The notes beneath the pieces were generated by a model. It was not told the origin of the DNA and did not search any database. It was given only the letters and a program-made list of their open reading frames with translations. The translations under genes and the position numbers were made by a program. A stretch of DNA of 39,121 nt from Nitrospira sp. LK70 (GTDB lineage: Bacteria > Nitrospirota > Nitrospiria > Nitrospirales > Nitrospiraceae): assembly GCA_011090425.1 (NCBI GenBank), contig PHGD01000047.1:1-39121 (forward strand), in the 5' to 3' direction. This document shows positions 26,447 to 35,459 of the stretch, one piece after another. Position 1 is the first letter of the stretch; each line of letters begins with the position of its first letter.

Positions 26447-28162
26447 ATGACGACTGCTAACGAATACGATGTGCTGGTGATGGGTGCGGGGTTGGCGGGG
26501 ATGCGCGCGGCTCTGGCCGCGCATGAGGCAGGCGCTCGCGTGGCGATCATGACGAAGGTCCATCCGGTTCGAAGTCATTCCAATGCGGCGCAAGGCGGCA
26601 TCAATGCCGCGATGACGGACCGTGGGGATGAGTGGGAGGAACATGCCTTCGAGACCGTCAAGGGGAGCGATTACTTAGCGGATCAGGACGCGGTTGAAAT
26701 CCTCGCTCAGGAAGCCGGACGCGAGATTCTTACGTTGGAGCACATGGGTGTCATTTTTAATCGGAATGAAGAGGGCCGGCTCGGCACACGTCGGTTTGGC
26801 GGGCAAAAGCGGGCACGGACCTTTTTCGTGTCGGATTTTACCGGACAAGCGATGCTTCACGTCCTCTTTGAGCAACTCATCAAAGCGCGCGTACCGGTTT
26901 TCGAGGAATGGTTCGTGACCTCATTGGTGAAGGATGCTGATGGCCGTTGCGCAGGCCTAGTAGGGTTTGAAATTCGAACGAGTCAATTTGCCTTGGTGAA
27001 GGCGAAAGCCGTCATCATCGCTTCCGGGGGATTGGGGCGCGTGTTTGAGCCGAGTACCAATGCGTTGATTTGTACGGGTGACGGCATGGCGATCGCCTAT
27101 CGCGCGGGCGCCGCTTTGATGGATATGGAAATGGTGCAGTATCACCCGACAACCTTAAAGGGAAAAGGGCTGTTGATTACAGAAGCCGCTCGTGGAGAGG
27201 GCGCGTATTTATTGAATCGTGACGGCGAACGGTTTATGAAACGGTATGCCCCGAATATGATGGAGTTGGCTTCACGCGATGTAGTGTCGCGGGCCGAACA
27301 AACCGAAATCAACGAAGGTCGAGGGGTGGACGGGTGTGTCCTGCTGGATTGTCGTCATTTGGGTCGACAGCTTATCCACGAACGGCTCCGGCAGATTTCT
27401 GACGAAGTACAGTCCTTTGCAGGAATTGATTTAACGAAAGAGCCCGTTCCAATCCGGCCAGGCATGCATTACCAGATGGGCGGCATCAAGACCGATGTGG
27501 ATGGGCGATGCTGGGAGATGCACGGCGCATGGGCTGGTGTCCCAGGGCTGTTTGCCGCCGGGGAGACGGCTTGTCTGAGCCTTCATGGGGGTAATCGGCT
27601 TGGCGCGAATTCATTATTGGACACCGTCGTGTTCGGCCGACGGGCCGGGCGATGCGCCGCGGAATATGCGCGGGAGGTTCCAACGCCTCACGTTCCTGAT
27701 TCGACCGTGGGGATGGAGCAGCAGGCTGTTTCCGCATTGCTGTCACGTCATGCCAACAGGGACTCGGTTGCAACCATTCGGCACGAAATGGGTGTCGCGA
27801 TGCATACTCACCTAGGGGTCTTTCGCGACCAGGAAGGCATCATGGCGGCGAAAGGGACGTTGGAATCTCTGCGCGATCGGTACTCGCGTGTGGGCGTGCA
27901 GGATAAAGGTCGGGTGTTCAATACCAGCCTCATCCGTGCCTTAGAGCTTGGGTTCATGTTGGACTGTGCTGAAACGATTGTGTGTGGCGCCTTACTCCGT
28001 CGGGAGAGCCGAGGCGCACATTTTCGGACGGATTATCTCTATCGGGATGATGAGCAGTGGTTGAAACACATTTTGGTCTATCACCAACCGGATGGTTCCT
28101 CACGGGTAGAATATTTGCCGGTGCGCCTCACCCGATGGGAGCCCAAAGTACGGATCTATTAG
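26447..28162 (+). CDS. sdhA: Succinate dehydrogenase/fumarate reductase flavoprotein
   Basis: About 571 residues (ATG at 26432 or 26447; neither has a clear ribosome-binding site). The FAD-binding GxGxxG is VLVMGAGLAGMRAA, and RSHSNAAQGGINAA contains the histidine to which FAD is bound covalently. The substrate-binding part has HPTTLKGKGLLITEAARGEGAYLLN with the catalytic arginine, and RPGMHYQMGGIKTDVDGR near the C-terminal third. It oxidises succinate or reduces fumarate. Next to it are an SdhB and a CCG-domain SdhE, without SdhC/SdhD, so this is the non-classical type E complex. In Nitrospira-like organisms fumarate reduction could serve the reductive TCA cycle. Confidence 0.93.
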   Translation: MTTANEYDVLVMGAGLAGMRAALAAHEAGARVAIMTKVHPVRSHSNAAQGGINAAMTDRGDEWEEHAFETVKGSDYLADQDAVEILAQEAGREILTLEHMGVIFNRNEEGRLGTRRFGGQKRARTFFVSDFTGQAMLHVLFEQLIKARVPVFEEWFVTSLVKDADGRCAGLVGFEIRTSQFALVKAKAVIIASGGLGRVFEPSTNALICTGDGMAIAYRAGAALMDMEMVQYHPTTLKGKGLLITEAARGEGAYLLNRDGERFMKRYAPNMMELASRDVVSRAEQTEINEGRGVDGCVLLDCRHLGRQLIHERLRQISDEVQSFAGIDLTKEPVPIRPGMHYQMGGIKTDVDGRCWEMHGAWAGVPGLFAAGETACLSLHGGNRLGANSLLDTVVFGRRAGRCAAEYAREVPTPHVPDSTVGMEQQAVSALLSRHANRDSVATIRHEMGVAMHTHLGVFRDQEGIMAAKGTLESLRDRYSRVGVQDKGRVFNTSLIRALELGFMLDCAETIVCGALLRRESRGAHFRTDYLYRDDEQWLKHILVYHQPDGSSRVEYLPVRLTRWEPKVRIY

Positions 28163-28165
28163 TGC

Positions 28166-29125
28166 ATGATTACGATATTTCGCATTCGGCGCTTTAATCC
28201 AGAGACCTCACCCTCCATGCCGTATTTCCAGGAGTATAAGCTGGATACGGAGCGAGCGGATACGGTGTTGGATGCGCTCATGCATATTCGAGAAACACTC
28301 GATGAATCCTTAACACTCCGATGTTCCTGTCGAGGAGCGATTTGCGGTTCCTGCAGCATGCGCATCAATGGCCATGCGGCCTTAGCCTGTAAAACCAAAG
28401 TCCAGGCGATGGCTTCAGAACGGGGAGTCGTGCAGGTGGAGCCCATGAATAACATGCCCGTGATCAAAGACTTGGTCACCGATATGGCTGGGTTTTGGGA
28501 TAAAGTACGACAGGTGCAACCGTGGCTCCAGCCAGCCGGCCAGGAACCGGAAGCTGAGTACCTCGCTTCATCCGAGTCGATGAACCACCTCACGGGCGTG
28601 ATGGGGTGCATTATGTGCGGAGCCTGTGTGTCGGACTGTGCCGCACTGGAGGCGGATGAACGGTTTCTCGGCCCGGCCGCGTTGGCAAAAGCGTACCGAT
28701 TCGTGGCCGATCCCCGTGATGGCGCCGGCCGCTCCAGGTTGTTGGCTCTCAACGAGCCAGGCGGCATGTGGGACTGCACCCGCTGTATGGAATGTATTGA
28801 AGTGTGTCCCAAGGGCGTTGGGGCCATGGATCGCATTATGTCGCTCAGGAGCCGAGGGATACAGGCGGGTGTCCCTTCAACATGCGGGTCTCGACATGCT
28901 GAAGTGTTCGCGGACCTCATTTACCGGAAGGGACGGTTGGATGAACCCATGTTGGCGGCTCGAACGTTTGGTCTTCAGAACTTGTCTCGACTGCTGTCTC
29001 TCCTTCCCATGGCCCTCCGGGCATTCGTGAGAGGGAAAGTCCCCAAATCCGGCCCGTTGCATCGGGCCATTCCCGGCGTGGAGAAGTTTCGGAGGCTCTT
29101 TCAACGGATGGAGGAACGACCGTGA
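28166..29125 (+). CDS. sdhB: Succinate dehydrogenase/fumarate reductase iron-sulfur subunit
   Basis: A 319-residue protein, longer than the usual 230-250. The N-terminal ferredoxin domain has RCSCRGAICGSCSMRING and a later AC for the 2Fe-2S centre. The C-terminal dicluster part has GCIMCGACVSDCAAL and WDCTRCMECIEVCPKG for the remaining clusters. A C-terminal extension of about 70 residues (from RSRGIQAGV) has no cysteine clusters apart from one Cys and may contact SdhE. The ATG is three bases after the sdhA stop; the stop overlaps the next gene by four bases, a coupled translation arrangement. It carries electrons from the flavoprotein to SdhE. Confidence 0.93.
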   Translation: MITIFRIRRFNPETSPSMPYFQEYKLDTERADTVLDALMHIRETLDESLTLRCSCRGAICGSCSMRINGHAALACKTKVQAMASERGVVQVEPMNNMPVIKDLVTDMAGFWDKVRQVQPWLQPAGQEPEAEYLASSESMNHLTGVMGCIMCGACVSDCAALEADERFLGPAALAKAYRFVADPRDGAGRSRLLALNEPGGMWDCTRCMECIEVCPKGVGAMDRIMSLRSRGIQAGVPSTCGSRHAEVFADLIYRKGRLDEPMLAARTFGLQNLSRLLSLLPMALRAFVRGKVPKSGPLHRAIPGVEKFRRLFQRMEERP

Positions 29126-30009
29126 AATTCGCATTTTTCCCAGGGTGTGTGTCCAAAGGGGGATGTCCGGAGCTCTATCAGTCGGTGATGGAGGTCTATC
29201 CGCAGCTTGGTTTGGAACTGGAAGAAATGACCACGGCGTCGTGCACCGGAGCGGGCGTTCTGCAAGAGAAAGACCGGAAGTTGGGAGATATGCTGAATGC
29301 CCGGACCTTTGCCTTGGCGGAACAAGCCGGGTTGCCGATCATGACGATTTGCAGCACCTGCCAGGGTGTCATGAGCCAAGCCAACCACCGCCTCACGGCG
29401 GATCCTTCCTATCTGGCCGCCGTCAACGAGATATTGAACGAGGAAGGCTTAACCTATCGAGGGACGACGCAGATCCGTCATTTTGTCTGGATCTTACTCG
29501 AAGAGTTGGGGGAACAGGGCATTCGGCAACGGGTGCGACGACCATTGACGGAGCTTCGGGCGGCTCCGTTCTATGGATGTTATTTGCAACGTCCATCTGA
29601 AGCGTTGGGGTTTCAGGACCAACCGGATCGGGCGAAATCGTTGGAACTCATCATGAGCTGGTTGGGATTGGAGGTCGTGGACTTTCCCGGGAAAACTCGA
29701 TGCTGCGGGTTTCCGCTTCTGACGATCAATGAAAAGAATTCCTTACGCATGGTTGCGAGCCACACGTTGGATGCGAAACGCAATGGTGCCGATATCTTGG
29801 TGACTCCCTGTCCGTTGTGCCACCTCAACCTGGATGGGATGCAGTCGAGGGCAGGCGGCCAGCAGCAAGCCGACATTGATCTTCCGATATGGCATTTGCC
29901 TCAACTGCTTGGCCTGGCGATGGGTATGGAGCCGAAGCGTCTTGGGTTGACTCGTCATCTCGTGTCAACTCAAGGAGTGCTCGACAAGCTCGGATCCGCC
30001 GTTGCGTAG
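29122..30009 (+). CDS. CCG-domain SdhE / HdrB-like subunit
   Basis: Starts at GTG 29122 inside the sdhB stop (GTGA overlap). It is a 295-residue protein with two cysteine-rich CCG-type domains: FFPGCVSKGGCPELYQ, TASCTGAGVL and TICSTCQGVM make the first; PFYGCYLQRP, TRCCGFPLL and TPCPLCHLNLD make the second. The second has the full CCG motif; in the first the Cys-Cys pair is reduced to SCTG. HdrB and SdhE proteins of this kind hold an unusual Fe-S cluster and, with SdhAB, substitute for cytochrome b subunits in type E complexes. No transmembrane segment is present, so membrane contact would have to be peripheral. Confidence 0.9.
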   Translation: MKFAFFPGCVSKGGCPELYQSVMEVYPQLGLELEEMTTASCTGAGVLQEKDRKLGDMLNARTFALAEQAGLPIMTICSTCQGVMSQANHRLTADPSYLAAVNEILNEEGLTYRGTTQIRHFVWILLEELGEQGIRQRVRRPLTELRAAPFYGCYLQRPSEALGFQDQPDRAKSLELIMSWLGLEVVDFPGKTRCCGFPLLTINEKNSLRMVASHTLDAKRNGADILVTPCPLCHLNLDGMQSRAGGQQQADIDLPIWHLPQLLGLAMGMEPKRLGLTRHLVSTQGVLDKLGSAVA

Positions 30010-30024
30010 CGTGGTGCGTGATGG

Positions 30025-30414
30025 TCAGAGGGCCTCGTGAGCGACCGTTTTAAAATAGGCGAGGAGATCGCGAGCGGAAAGAATACCCACGATCGTGCCT
30101 GCATCGGTGACCGCCAGATGGCGGATGTGTTTGTCTGCCATGAGGTCACGCGCGTAATGCGGTGATAGGTTCTTTTCCACCGACATAATCGGCTTCGACA
30201 TCAACTGCGAAACGGCGGTGTCCGTTACGTCGATTCGTTCGGCGACAGCCCGGACGATGTCGGTTTCCGTGATGATTCCCGAAAAAGTCTCGTCGGTTTT
30301 CACTAACAATGAGCCGATGTGACTGCCGTGCATGCGTGCCGCCGCTTCTCGGATCGTCGTCTCTCCTGGAACCACACTGAGGTCACGGGTCATGAGTTGT
30401 CCTACGGTTGCCAT
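30025..30414 (-). CDS. CBS-domain protein
   Basis: From the ATG at 30414 the protein has 129 residues; AGGAGAG lies in the right place for this start, and the longer frame back to 30525 would add unlikely sequence. It is a CBS pair and nothing more: TVGQLMTRDLSVVPGETTIREAAARM, a GIITETDIVRAV strand-helix, then LMSKPIMSVEKNLSPHYARDLM and GTIVGILSARDLL. CBS pairs bind adenosine nucleotides and sense energy charge, often regulating other proteins in trans when alone. It is convergent with sdhE. Confidence 0.9.
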   Translation of the reverse strand: MATVGQLMTRDLSVVPGETTIREAAARMHGSHIGSLLVKTDETFSGIITETDIVRAVAERIDVTDTAVSQLMSKPIMSVEKNLSPHYARDLMADKHIRHLAVTDAGTIVGILSARDLLAYFKTVAHEAL

Positions 30415-30735
30415 GAGGAGCTCTCCTGGTTCAAGGGGTTGTCGAGTTTCTTGTCCAATGAATGATGGGACCATTTTAGGAAACGGTAAGGGGGATGTGC
30501 AATGTAGGTAAAACGAGGGAGACATCTGATCGCGTGAGGAGGATGTCGATCGAGCAACATGAGGTACGACGATGGAATGAACGGCGAGCTCGAAACTGCT
30601 CCAGCAGTGGTTTCCCCCCTAAAGAGGCATAGACCAAAGAATAAAGTATTGCGTAGGCTGTGGGCACAGTTTCATAGGAATGACCATGAGTGGTTAGGCA
30701 ATGAGTGCCTTCGCCACCGGATCTGGAGGTGCCCC
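30415..30735. other. Intergenic gap between CBS and DUF4124-like genes
   Basis: About 320 bases separating divergent genes. A reading frame runs through it into the DUF4124-like gene from 30559 but looks non-coding. No clear promoter, RNA or repeat is seen. Confidence 0.5.
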
Positions 30736-31299
30736 ATGCGGCCGACGCAGATGCTTCCCTTCCTCACGGCAATGCTTGCGGTCTTTTCCGCTGGTCCGGC
30801 ATTCTCGGATACCCAGCCTGGATCGGGCACGACTTGGGAATGTCCTCAAGCTGACGGCAGTTCCATGTATACCAATAAAGAGAGGGCCGGTTGCCATGTC
30901 ATGATGCTCAAGCCGCTTTCTGTCGTGCCCGATTTGGAGAATATGCCGACGGCTCCCCGAGCGACAACAACCGCCGCTCCTCATTATGAAGTCCCGCCGT
31001 ACCAGGATCGTGCTCCCGGCATGGAAGGTCCGAATGTGCCGGATTGGGCGCGTGACTGGCGTGCGAGCAACACGTCTTCCGGCTCAGCACAGACTGAAGT
31101 GTGTTCGTTATACTCGGAATGGATGCAACTAGTGCAGAAGACCCGTGGAGGGATGTTCTTCGGATCTGATCCTTCCTATGGAGGAGATGTCACGGGGCGC
31201 GCTCAGCGGATGCCAAGTTACTCCTTTTACGATAATGCGCGCTATATCGCACTGTCGAGGCTGTTCGGCACAGGGTTCGTCCCCGTTGGCTGTTTTTAG
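30736..31299 (+). CDS. Exported protein with DUF4124-like N-terminal segment
   Basis: 187 residues from the ATG at 30736, which has GGAGGT at 30725-30730. A signal peptide (LPFLTAMLAVFSAGPAFS) is followed by TTWECPQADGSSMYTNKERAGCHVM, which follows the short DUF4124 pattern of a tryptophan-x-C, a YTN and a GC, found at the start of many small periplasmic proteins. The remainder is low in recognisable motifs and has a second cysteine pair near SYSEW-type sequence (EVCSLYSEW) and the C-terminal GCF. Function unknown. It is divergent from the CBS-domain gene and convergent with the epimerase gene. Confidence 0.72.
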   Translation: MRPTQMLPFLTAMLAVFSAGPAFSDTQPGSGTTWECPQADGSSMYTNKERAGCHVMMLKPLSVVPDLENMPTAPRATTTAAPHYEVPPYQDRAPGMEGPNVPDWARDWRASNTSSGSAQTEVCSLYSEWMQLVQKTRGGMFFGSDPSYGGDVTGRAQRMPSYSFYDNARYIALSRLFGTGFVPVGCF

Positions 31300-31317
31300 A
31301 TTTTCGAGCCAGGCTCA

Positions 31318-32340
31318 TCAGGCTTTATAGAATTCCCGATACCACTTCACGAAACGAGGGATGCCCACTTCAATTGGTGTGGTCGGCTTGAATCCGACAT
31401 CGCGGGTGAGATCGTCGATATCGGCGTACGTCGCCGGGACATCCCCCGGTTGCAACGGCATCAGTTTTTTCTCCGCCTTCTTGCCTAACGCCTGCTCCAG
31501 GACCTCGATAAAGTGCAGCAGTTCAACCGGCCGATGGTTGCCGATATTGTAGATCCGCGCCGGAGCCGAGCTGGTTCCTGGTGTCGGCCGATCTCCAGAC
31601 CAGGTTGGATCGGCCGTGGCCGGGTGATCAAGCGTTCGAATGACCCCCTCGACAATGTCGTCCACATAGGTGAAATCGCGTTTCATCCGGCCCTGGTTAA
31701 AGACTTCGATCGGTTTGCCCTCCAAGATGGCCTTTGTAAAGATGAAGAGGGCCATGTCAGGACGCCCCCAAGGCCCGTAGACGGTAAAAAATCGAAGACC
31801 GGTGCAGGACAGGTGATAGAGATGCGCGTAACAGTGCGCCATCAGTTCATTGGCTTTCTTGGTGGCGGCATACAGAGAAACCGGATGGTCCACGTTGTCA
31901 TGGATGGAGAAGGGCATATGGGTATTCCCCCCATAGACAGAACTGGACGAGGCATAGACCAAATGCTCGATGGTGTTCCGCCGGCAGCCTTCCAGAATGT
32001 TGATGAATCCCTCGACGTTGCTTTCGGTGTAGGCGTGAGGATTGGCCAGTGAGTAACGGACGCCTGCCTGGGCGGCGAGATGAACCACGCGCCCTATCGA
32101 ATCACCGGCAAAGAGATCGCGCATGCCTTGTCGATTGGAGAGATCGAGCTTGATGAAACGAAATCGTTCGTGCTGCGTCAATTGGGCGAGCCGGGCCTCT
32201 TTTAACCGCACATCGTAGTATTCGTTGATATTGTCCAGGCCGATCACCTGGTCGCCACGGTCCAACAGGCGCATGGCCACATGAAATCCGATGAATCCCG
32301 CTGCTCCTGTGACAAGAATCGGTGACTGCGTCCCGGTCAT
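31318..32340 (-). CDS. UDP-glucuronate 4-epimerase family protein
   Basis: A 340-residue extended short-chain dehydrogenase. The Rossmann opening is [19 protein letters not shown] (GxxGxxG), the active site has [11 protein letters not shown] and [12 protein letters not shown] (Ser/Thr, YxxxK), and the C-terminal sugar-binding part has the [23 protein letters not shown] and [14 protein letters not shown] stretches typical of UDP-glucuronate/galacturonate epimerases. It would make UDP-galacturonate for cell-surface polysaccharide. GAGGAGC precedes the start. It lies 24 bases after the MBL-fold gene in the same direction, the only surface-sugar gene in the window. Confidence 0.9.
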   Translation of the reverse strand: MTGTQSPILVTGAAGFIGFHVAMRLLDRGDQVIGLDNINEYYDVRLKEARLAQLTQHERFRFIKLDLSNRQGMRDLFAGDSIGRVVHLAAQAGVRYSLANPHAYTESNVEGFINILEGCRRNTIEHLVYASSSSVYGGNTHMPFSIHDNVDHPVSLYAATKKANELMAHCYAHLYHLSCTGLRFFTVYGPWGRPDMALFIFTKAILEGKPIEVFNQGRMKRDFTYVDDIVEGVIRTLDHPATADPTWSGDRPTPGTSSAPARIYNIGNHRPVELLHFIEVLEQALGKKAEKKLMPLQPGDVPATYADIDDLTRDVGFKPTTPIEVGIPRFVKWYREFYKA

Positions 32341-32364
32341 GGCTGCTCCTCAAAGAAAAATGGT

Positions 32365-33996
32365 CTATCGTCCCTTGCCTGTTTTCATGAACGGCGGATC
32401 GTCGTGGTCCAACCGATACAGAGTCAGCGGGGCGAGGGTATCTCTTGCCGAATCGACCTCGATCAGCCCTCCACTCAGAACTCGATAGACGTCGAAGGCG
32501 TGGGCACGATGATAGCGGCATCCCTGCGAAACAAGAAGGTCTTTCAATTTTTCAGGTGGTTCCCAATGAGCCGTTAAGAGCGCGGTTCTGCAGGGATTAC
32601 GGCGGCTGAACATGAACGACAGGTGATCTGGGTACCAGTCAGCTCCACCGGTGGCGTAGGAAACGAACATTCGTGCATGGGCAGCCGTGCACAACTCGGC
32701 GAGATAGGCGTTCGTGAGATAGCCGTTCTCGCCGACATCCAGCCACTTGCCGGGATGGGAGAGTGGAGCATGGGCGGCATGGCTCCGAATTTCAAGCAAC
32801 TGCTGTTGTGACGCGAACAACAGCGGAATCGGTCCGTATTGCCCGACCAATTGCTGGATGACATTGTCCTTGAGCGCGGACCGTCCGTCGTTCGTCGGGC
32901 CGCTGTCCGCATGGATCAGCACATTGTGCCCTCGATCCGAAATTAAATAGCAATTCCTGGGCATGTTCAAGTCGCAAGGGTCCTCTCCGTAGAAGGGGAC
33001 AGACACGACCGTGCCGCCCTCAAATGGCCAGGTTTCTCCATGGGCCAGCTCGATGACTCGGTCAAAACCCAGTTCTGCGAGGAGCGACCGATAGTCAAAG
33101 AACAGGCTTGTTCGATTCCGCCGACTGGGCACGATGATCGGCGTGTCCTTCGGCAAATGGAGCAAGGTGCGGGGATCGACGTGATCATCATGGTCGTGAG
33201 TCAGAAACACGGCGGCTGGTTTCGGGAACAGTCCACTCCAGACCGACGGCGAGGGAGATTCGGCAAACCAAGGCAGAAGCCATGGGTCGAAGAGGAGTGC
33301 GCTGTCCCGTTGCCGGTAGAGGAGGGCTGCATGTCCGAGGTGCACGGTGTCCTGATCCTGTACGACCTCGAACCAGTGCCGACGGATAGAAGTCGTCGCA
33401 GAAGCGGCCAGACAGTCATATTGGTAGAGCGACTCCATCACCTTGGTCAGCAGCATCTGCGAATCACGCGGCATTGCCGACAACGCAGACCGGAGATCGT
33501 TCACGGTATGGGTTCCGTCGAGCAGACCGAGGAGTTTTCCTACCATGGAACCCAACGTTCGTCCGTTGAATCCAATGGGGATCGCCTGGTGATTGATTGC
33601 GTGAAAGATGCGGAGCCCTCCGTTGGTTACGGTTGCGGCTTTAGCTGGATCGGTCGGGAATTCCCACTGGAAGGTCCCGTCCGGTCGCCGCCCGCAGCGG
33701 ATGTGTTGTTGAAGATACGGCCGTGCATGGACCAGCTCCGCATAGGCATCTTCCAACCGTCGCCGTCGATCGGGATCGTCAAGCGGTGCCCGTTTTGAAA
33801 AGACATCGCTGATGGCGGTATCGATCGCACTGGAGAGGAGGCTGTGAGCCTCGTGGAGGCTGGTGACGACTTCAGGGGCTACGCCGCCTACGAATGGGAA
33901 GGGTCCAGGTGGTTCGGCACTCTCCAGCTGTACCCAGCACCAGGGAGCGAGGCTCAGATAGTGATTTTTGGGAAGGCTGGTCCAGGTCTGGTTCAT
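32365..33996 (-). CDS. MBL-fold hydrolase with PqqD/RRE-like segment
   Basis: A 543-residue protein. Its start ATG overlaps the VOC gene stop (ATGA), so translation is coupled. Residues about 205-480 are a metallo-beta-lactamase fold with FLTHDHDDHVDP (HxHxDH) at 266-272 and the later NVLIHADSGP and HWEP strands. Upstream, residues about 135-198 (IPIGFNGRTLGSMVGKLLGLLDGTHTVNDL to MESLYQYDCL) resemble the PqqD-like winged helix (recognition element) of RiPP pathways: a leucine-rich GLLDGxxTVxDL helix, and a final helix ending LxQYDCL. The N-terminal 130 residues are unrecognised. It is most like large, UlaG-type or CMP-sialate hydroxylase-like MBL proteins. Function unknown; the RRE reading is an inference. 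Confidence 0.78.
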   Translation of the reverse strand: MNQTWTSLPKNHYLSLAPWCWVQLESAEPPGPFPFVGGVAPEVVTSLHEAHSLLSSAIDTAISDVFSKRAPLDDPDRRRRLEDAYAELVHARPYLQQHIRCGRRPDGTFQWEFPTDPAKAATVTNGGLRIFHAINHQAIPIGFNGRTLGSMVGKLLGLLDGTHTVNDLRSALSAMPRDSQMLLTKVMESLYQYDCLAASATTSIRRHWFEVVQDQDTVHLGHAALLYRQRDSALLFDPWLLPWFAESPSPSVWSGLFPKPAAVFLTHDHDDHVDPRTLLHLPKDTPIIVPSRRNRTSLFFDYRSLLAELGFDRVIELAHGETWPFEGGTVVSVPFYGEDPCDLNMPRNCYLISDRGHNVLIHADSGPTNDGRSALKDNVIQQLVGQYGPIPLLFASQQQLLEIRSHAAHAPLSHPGKWLDVGENGYLTNAYLAELCTAAHARMFVSYATGGADWYPDHLSFMFSRRNPCRTALLTAHWEPPEKLKDLLVSQGCRYHRAHAFDVYRVLSGGLIEVDSARDTLAPLTLYRLDHDDPPFMKTGKGR

Positions 33997-34430
33997 GTCT
34001 CAGCACTGAATTTCAACCTGCTGATCGCCGGTTCATACAGAGCCTGGATCAGGTTGCCGTCGGGGTCAGCAAAATAGAATGAATAACTCCCGTCACGGTG
34101 CTGCTTGGGTTCTTTGGTGATTCGTCCACCCAGAGATTCGATCTTCGGCAGGATCTCTCTGTAGATCTGATCGACGGCTTGCGGACTGTCGAAAATCACG
34201 CCGAGGTGATCGAGTAATTGGGCCTGCGTGGGTTGATACGAGGAGAGTTCATCTTTTGGAACTTGGTGGAGCGCCAGGTTGTCTGCGCCGGAACTGAAAT
34301 ACACACTATCCTGATCCGGCTCCCACACGGCCCGAAAGCCGAGTAACTGTTCATAGAAGCGTCGCGATCGAGGCAGATCGATGACGCGCAGGGCTACATG
34401 CCGAAGGCCTCTATGGAGTGGAGCAGTCAT
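33993..34430 (-). CDS. VOC (glyoxalase-fold) family protein
   Basis: 145 residues from the ATG at 34430. A single VOC module: LRHVALRVIDLPRSRRFYEQLLGF, then LALHQVPKDELSS, and QLLDHLGVIFDSPQAVDQIY, ending in DGSYSFYFADPDGNLIQALYEP. The metal ligands expected at the HVAL and DHLGVIF histidines and the final Glu/Asp positions are present in part. The family covers glyoxalases, dioxygenases and bleomycin-resistance-type proteins, so the substrate is undetermined. Its gene leads a coupled unit with the MBL protein and is divergent from hemD. Confidence 0.88.
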   Translation of the reverse strand: MTAPLHRGLRHVALRVIDLPRSRRFYEQLLGFRAVWEPDQDSVYFSSGADNLALHQVPKDELSSYQPTQAQLLDHLGVIFDSPQAVDQIYREILPKIESLGGRITKEPKQHRDGSYSFYFADPDGNLIQALYEPAISRLKFSAET

Positions 34431-34550
34431 ACTAAGCGCTTGTTGGTTGAACTGACTGAAATATGCATAGTAGTGAGACCAACTGCAACCCGTCAACGGA
34501 AAATCAGCTCCTGCTCAAGGATCAACGGCTATGGTACGATCACCGTATCC

Positions 34551-35384
34551 ATGACATTCGACGGCATAATAGTCGCTGCGTTCGAAAGCCGGATGGCGAC
34601 AGAGATCACCCGGCTGATCGAGCGTTACGGCGGCAGGCCGCTCGTGGCTCCCGTTCTACGCGAAATCCCACTGGAGGACAATTCCGCAGTGCGGGAGTTC
34701 GGGGTCCGGCTCATGGCTGGGCGGATCGATCTGCTTATTCTCCTGACTGGTATTGGCACAACGATGCTGTTTGACCTGCTCAAGACCCGCTATGCCTGGT
34801 CGTCCGTCGTCGCGGTGCTCAAAGGCATGGCGATCATCGCACGAGGGCCGAAGCCGGTCGCAGCTCTTAAGGCCGTCGGTCTTCAACCGACGGTGACGGT
34901 GCCGGAACCAAATACATGGGTCGATCTGGTTTCCGCGCTGGATAACTATCGTCCTGTGAAGGGATTACGGGTTGCCGTTCAGGAATATGGAGTCTCCAAT
35001 CCTGATCTCGTGAACGCGCTGGAACAGCGAGGTGCGGAAGTGTTCCCAGTTCCCATCTATAAATGGGCCCTGCCCGAGGACCTTGGACCAGTTCGTCATG
35101 CACTCGATGAAATCATCGCCGAGCGAGTCCATGTGATCCTGATCACCAATGCGGCGCAGGTGGACCATGTCATGCGGGTATTGGACCAGGATGGGAAGGT
35201 GGAACGATTTCGATCGGCGCTAGAGAAGCTGGTTGTCGCCTCAATCGGTCCCACTGCAAGCGAACGGTTGCGCCACTATGGCTGGTCGGTTGATTTCGAA
35301 CCGGCACACCCAAAGATGGGAGTGCTCGTCAAAGAACTCAGCGAGCAGACAGCCCATCTACGATCGTCAAAACGCACTGAGTAA
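34551..35384 (+). CDS. hemD: Uroporphyrinogen-III synthase
   Basis: 277 residues from the ATG at 34551; the longer frame from 34398 would run antisense to the VOC gene. The sequence has the HemD pattern of two Rossmann-like lobes: IVAAFESRMATEITRLIERYGGRPLVAPVL, a middle LRVAVQEYGVSNPDLVNALEQRGAEVFPVPIYKW, and VILITNAAQVDHVMRVL followed by VASIGPTASERLRHYGWSVDFEPAHPKMGVLVKEL. It closes hydroxymethylbilane with inversion of ring D in heme, siroheme and cobalamin synthesis. No other heme gene is adjacent. A diverged copy of its last 45 codons lies at 36036-36180, beyond a TA-like pair. Confidence 0.9.
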   Translation: MTFDGIIVAAFESRMATEITRLIERYGGRPLVAPVLREIPLEDNSAVREFGVRLMAGRIDLLILLTGIGTTMLFDLLKTRYAWSSVVAVLKGMAIIARGPKPVAALKAVGLQPTVTVPEPNTWVDLVSALDNYRPVKGLRVAVQEYGVSNPDLVNALEQRGAEVFPVPIYKWALPEDLGPVRHALDEIIAERVHVILITNAAQVDHVMRVLDQDGKVERFRSALEKLVVASIGPTASERLRHYGWSVDFEPAHPKMGVLVKELSEQTAHLRSSKRTE

Positions 35385-35401
35385 AGGCCCTCGAACTCAC
35401 C

Positions 35402-35430
35402 TTTTTTCTAGGATACAGGCCGTCTATACT
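35402..35430 (+). promoter_or_regulatory. Candidate promoter of the TA-like pair
   Basis: TATACT at 35425-35430 could be a -10 box for the DUF4258 gene starting at 35460. The hexamer at the proper distance upstream is TTTTTT, a poor -35. The call is weak. Confidence 0.25.
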
Positions 35431-35459
35431 AGCAGCCATCGCTGAAGGGATACTGTGCG

